Shown here piece by piece: positions 62,432 to 64,000 of a stretch of DNA of 64,000 nt. A program made the translations under genes and the position numbers. The stretch is from Campylobacterales bacterium (GTDB lineage: Bacteria; Campylobacterota; Campylobacteria; Campylobacterales; QNZT01): the NCBI GenBank assembly GCA_024278835.1, contig JAJRSK010000065.1:1-64000 (forward strand), read 5' to 3'. Position 1 is the stretch's first letter. Each line of letters opens with the position of its first letter. Under the pieces are notes generated by a model. It was given only the letters and a program-made list of their open reading frames with translations. It made no database searches and was not told where the DNA came from.

Positions 62432-63622
62432 ATGAAAAAAATAGTCATCATCGGGGCGGGTTACGGTGGATTACGTGCACTTGAACACTTAGCCAAAAAT
62501 CCAGCCTTTAGTATCACACTCATCGATAAAAATCCTTATCATTACATGCAAACCGAGGCTTATGGTTATATCGCTGGACGATTTGATATCTCTGATATTG
62601 CGATTGATTTAGCCTCTTTTGTGGATGGCTTTTCTGATAATGTCACTTTTATAAAAGAAAAAGCACTCCATATTGATAAAGAAAAAAATCTCCTTATCTT
62701 GGAAACCCAAGAACTTCATTTTGACTATGCTATCGTCGCTGTAGGTGCCCAAACAAACTTTTTCTCCTTTATAAAAGGGGCAAAAGAGCATACCCATGGG
62801 GTAAAAAACATCCAACGTGCTTTTGAGTTTCGCCAAGCATTTGAAAAACGACTCTACCTAAAGTTGGAAGATAAAAAACTCAACCGTGATGGTGACTTAC
62901 ACATCGCTATCGCAGGGGCTGGTCTCTCAGGCGTGGAGATAGCGGCTGAGATGGCATATACATTAAAACGCTACCATAAAATCCTCTCCAAAGAGAGTAT
63001 AGAACTCAAAATCTCATTGATTGATGCGGCAACAAACATTTTACCAGGCATGGATAACTATATCATCAAAAAAACCGAAAAAAGATTACATGATTTAGGT
63101 GTTAAAATCTACACAAACGCTTTTATACATGAGATAAGCTCTCGAAGAATCACCTATAAAGATGGTACGTCATTGGCTTTTGATTTTATCATCTATACCG
63201 CGGGTATCAAAGCTTCTCTTTTTGTAGAAAATCTAGCTTGTGCAAAAAATAGACAAGAACAAATCATCCCAGATGCATTTCTACGACTCCAACAAGCTAA
63301 AAATATCTATGTCATCGGAGATTGCGCAGAGATAAAAGATGCAACAGGCGCACTCCTCCCACCTACCGCACAAATAGCAGAAAAAAGTGCCGCCTATGTT
63401 GCCAAGTCCATTACACGATGTGAATGTCACGAAACCTGCCTTCCTTTTGATGCCAAGGTAGATGGTGTCTTTGTTGCCCTTGGTGGAGAGTATGCGGTAG
63501 GGCTACTCAAAGGACTCAAAGTGGAAGGCTATATCGCATATATGCTCAAAAAGCTACTCACACGATTTTACCGATTGGGGCTAGAGATAAAAGTCAATGT
63601 AGGGTATAAAAAGCGCGACTAG
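62432..63622 (+). CDS. NADH dehydrogenase type II-like FAD oxidoreductase
   Basis: A 396-residue flavoprotein with two dinucleotide motifs: KIVIIGAGYGGLRALEHL at the N-terminus and IAIAGAGLSGVEIAAEMAYTL near residue 160. The FAD end motif IYVIGDCAEIKDATGALLPPTAQIAEKSAAYVA is present. The C-terminus is basic and amphipathic (LLTRFYRLGLEIKVNVGYKK), as in NDH-2, which sits on the membrane. It could pass electrons from NADH to menaquinone. Sulfide:quinone reductase is less likely, as the matching Cys pattern is absent. Confidence 0.85.
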   Translation: MKKIVIIGAGYGGLRALEHLAKNPAFSITLIDKNPYHYMQTEAYGYIAGRFDISDIAIDLASFVDGFSDNVTFIKEKALHIDKEKNLLILETQELHFDYAIVAVGAQTNFFSFIKGAKEHTHGVKNIQRAFEFRQAFEKRLYLKLEDKKLNRDGDLHIAIAGAGLSGVEIAAEMAYTLKRYHKILSKESIELKISLIDAATNILPGMDNYIIKKTEKRLHDLGVKIYTNAFIHEISSRRITYKDGTSLAFDFIIYTAGIKASLFVENLACAKNRQEQIIPDAFLRLQQAKNIYVIGDCAEIKDATGALLPPTAQIAEKSAAYVAKSITRCECHETCLPFDAKVDGVFVALGGEYAVGLLKGLKVEGYIAYMLKKLLTRFYRLGLEIKVNVGYKKRD

Positions 63623-64000
63623 AAATCATACTTAAGTACCATTTCTATCGCTTCTTTATCTAAAAGCCGAATGATATTGGTCGCACCTTTGTAGACACCA
63701 CCATCACCCATCGTTACCACAAAGCGTTTACTTTTCTCGATACGATTTTCATCCAATAGTTTTTTGACAAAGTCATGTAACAATTGGCTAGGATTGCTTA
63801 TCTCTTCCATCACAAAAAGTGGATGAATACCCCAGACGAGATTTAACTGACGTTGCACTTTTAAGGAGTGTGAAACCGCGTAAATATTCTCTTTTGGGCG
63901 GTATTTTGCCAATGATTGGGCACTATATCCTGTGCCCGTAAAGGCAACCAATGCTTCTTTTTTTAAATTAGTAGAGAGTTGCACCGCTGCTTTTGCGATG
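63619..64000 (-). CDS. pyk: Pyruvate kinase, C-terminal part (5' end outside window)
   Basis: The frame is open to the right edge. The last ~127 residues include ALVAFTGTGYSAQSLAKYRPKENIYAVSHSLKVQRQLNLVWGIHP, the C-terminal allosteric domain pattern of pyruvate kinase, and RFVVTMGDGG with the end VLKYDF. It ends with a 4-bp overlap with the convergent NDH-2-like gene. Confidence 0.88.
   Translation of the reverse strand, partial: IAKAAVQLSTNLKKEALVAFTGTGYSAQSLAKYRPKENIYAVSHSLKVQRQLNLVWGIHPLFVMEEISNPSQLLHDFVKKLLDENRIEKSKRFVVTMGDGGVYKGATNIIRLLDKEAIEMVLKYDF

Noticed and set aside
1-64000. tRNA, rRNA or CRISPR array
   Set aside because: No cloverleaf-like segment with T-loop pattern, no rRNA sequence, and no regularly spaced direct repeats were seen. 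A covariance-model scan would settle the tRNA question.

Overview
The window reads as chromosomal DNA of a Campylobacterota (epsilonproteobacterial) species, most like the Sulfurimonas/Sulfuricurvum group. Supports are the AT-rich composition, futalosine-type menaquinone synthesis (MqnC), a single-subunit PglB oligosaccharyltransferase, cbb3 oxidase maturation genes (ccoS, ccoI) and a short RecG. Genus-level assignment is inference. No rRNA, tRNA or CRISPR array was recognised.

Layout. 1-8.0 kb: clpB (cut by the left edge), a CorC/HlyC-type gene broken by one amber codon, a 124-bp inverted-repeat element, a vapBC toxin-antitoxin pair inserted at the 3' end of recG, an M16-like protein without the zinc motif, and mqnC. 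8.0-10.1 kb: a large secreted repeat protein. 10.2-34.3 kb: a one-directional (minus strand) glycan locus. It holds a PglF-like UDP-GlcNAc 4,6-dehydratase, a WecA-like phosphoglycosyltransferase, PglB, several glycosyltransferases, a deacetylase, methyltransferases, a flippase, nonulosonate genes (NeuB-like, NeuA-HAD fusion, CBS-cupin fusion) and a complete GDP-fucose route (manB/algC, manC, gmd, fcl). Within it sit a MazEF-like and a TacAT-like toxin-antitoxin pair, a Uma2 nuclease-like gene and an S23 four-helix-bundle gene. 34.4-37.6 kb: an N-degron operon clpS-clpA-aat. 37.7-42.8 kb: bioD, a glycine-zipper protein, pyrB, pabB, pabC, a possible SspB-like protein and a LysR regulator. 43.0-47.3 kb (plus strand): uvrD, truB, csrA, ispE, smpB. 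47.4-51.0 kb (minus): ffh, rpsP, khpA, rimM, trmD, rplS. 51.1-53.3 kb: three lipoproteins (two OmpA-like, one PKD). 53.3-57.4 kb: ccoI, ccoS, a TPR protein and gmhB. 57.5-64 kb: an ELWxxDGT-type lipoprotein, a YwbE protein, a fatty-acid desaturase, a thioredoxin-domain protein, an NDH-2-like oxidoreductase and the 3' end of pyruvate kinase.

How the parts fit. The glycan locus would make nucleotide-activated fucose, nonulosonate and 4-keto sugars, build a glycan on undecaprenyl phosphate, flip it, and pass it to protein (PglB) or to a surface polysaccharide. Clp, N-degron and SmpB genes form a proteostasis theme. The ccoIS genes point to microaerobic cbb3 respiration, which fits menaquinone synthesis.

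Most unusual signals. (1) The 10-bp palindrome TATCATGATA occurs about 40 times (roughly 0.2 expected), inside and between genes, and is nearly absent from the acquired glycan segment at 12.85-31.6 kb. (2) The vapBC unit is bracketed by a 30-bp duplication of the recG end and supplies a replacement recG C-terminus. (3) Degenerate 7-bp repeats (ATTNAAN) lie around and inside fcl and manC next to an S23 gene, and encode extra in-frame loops.
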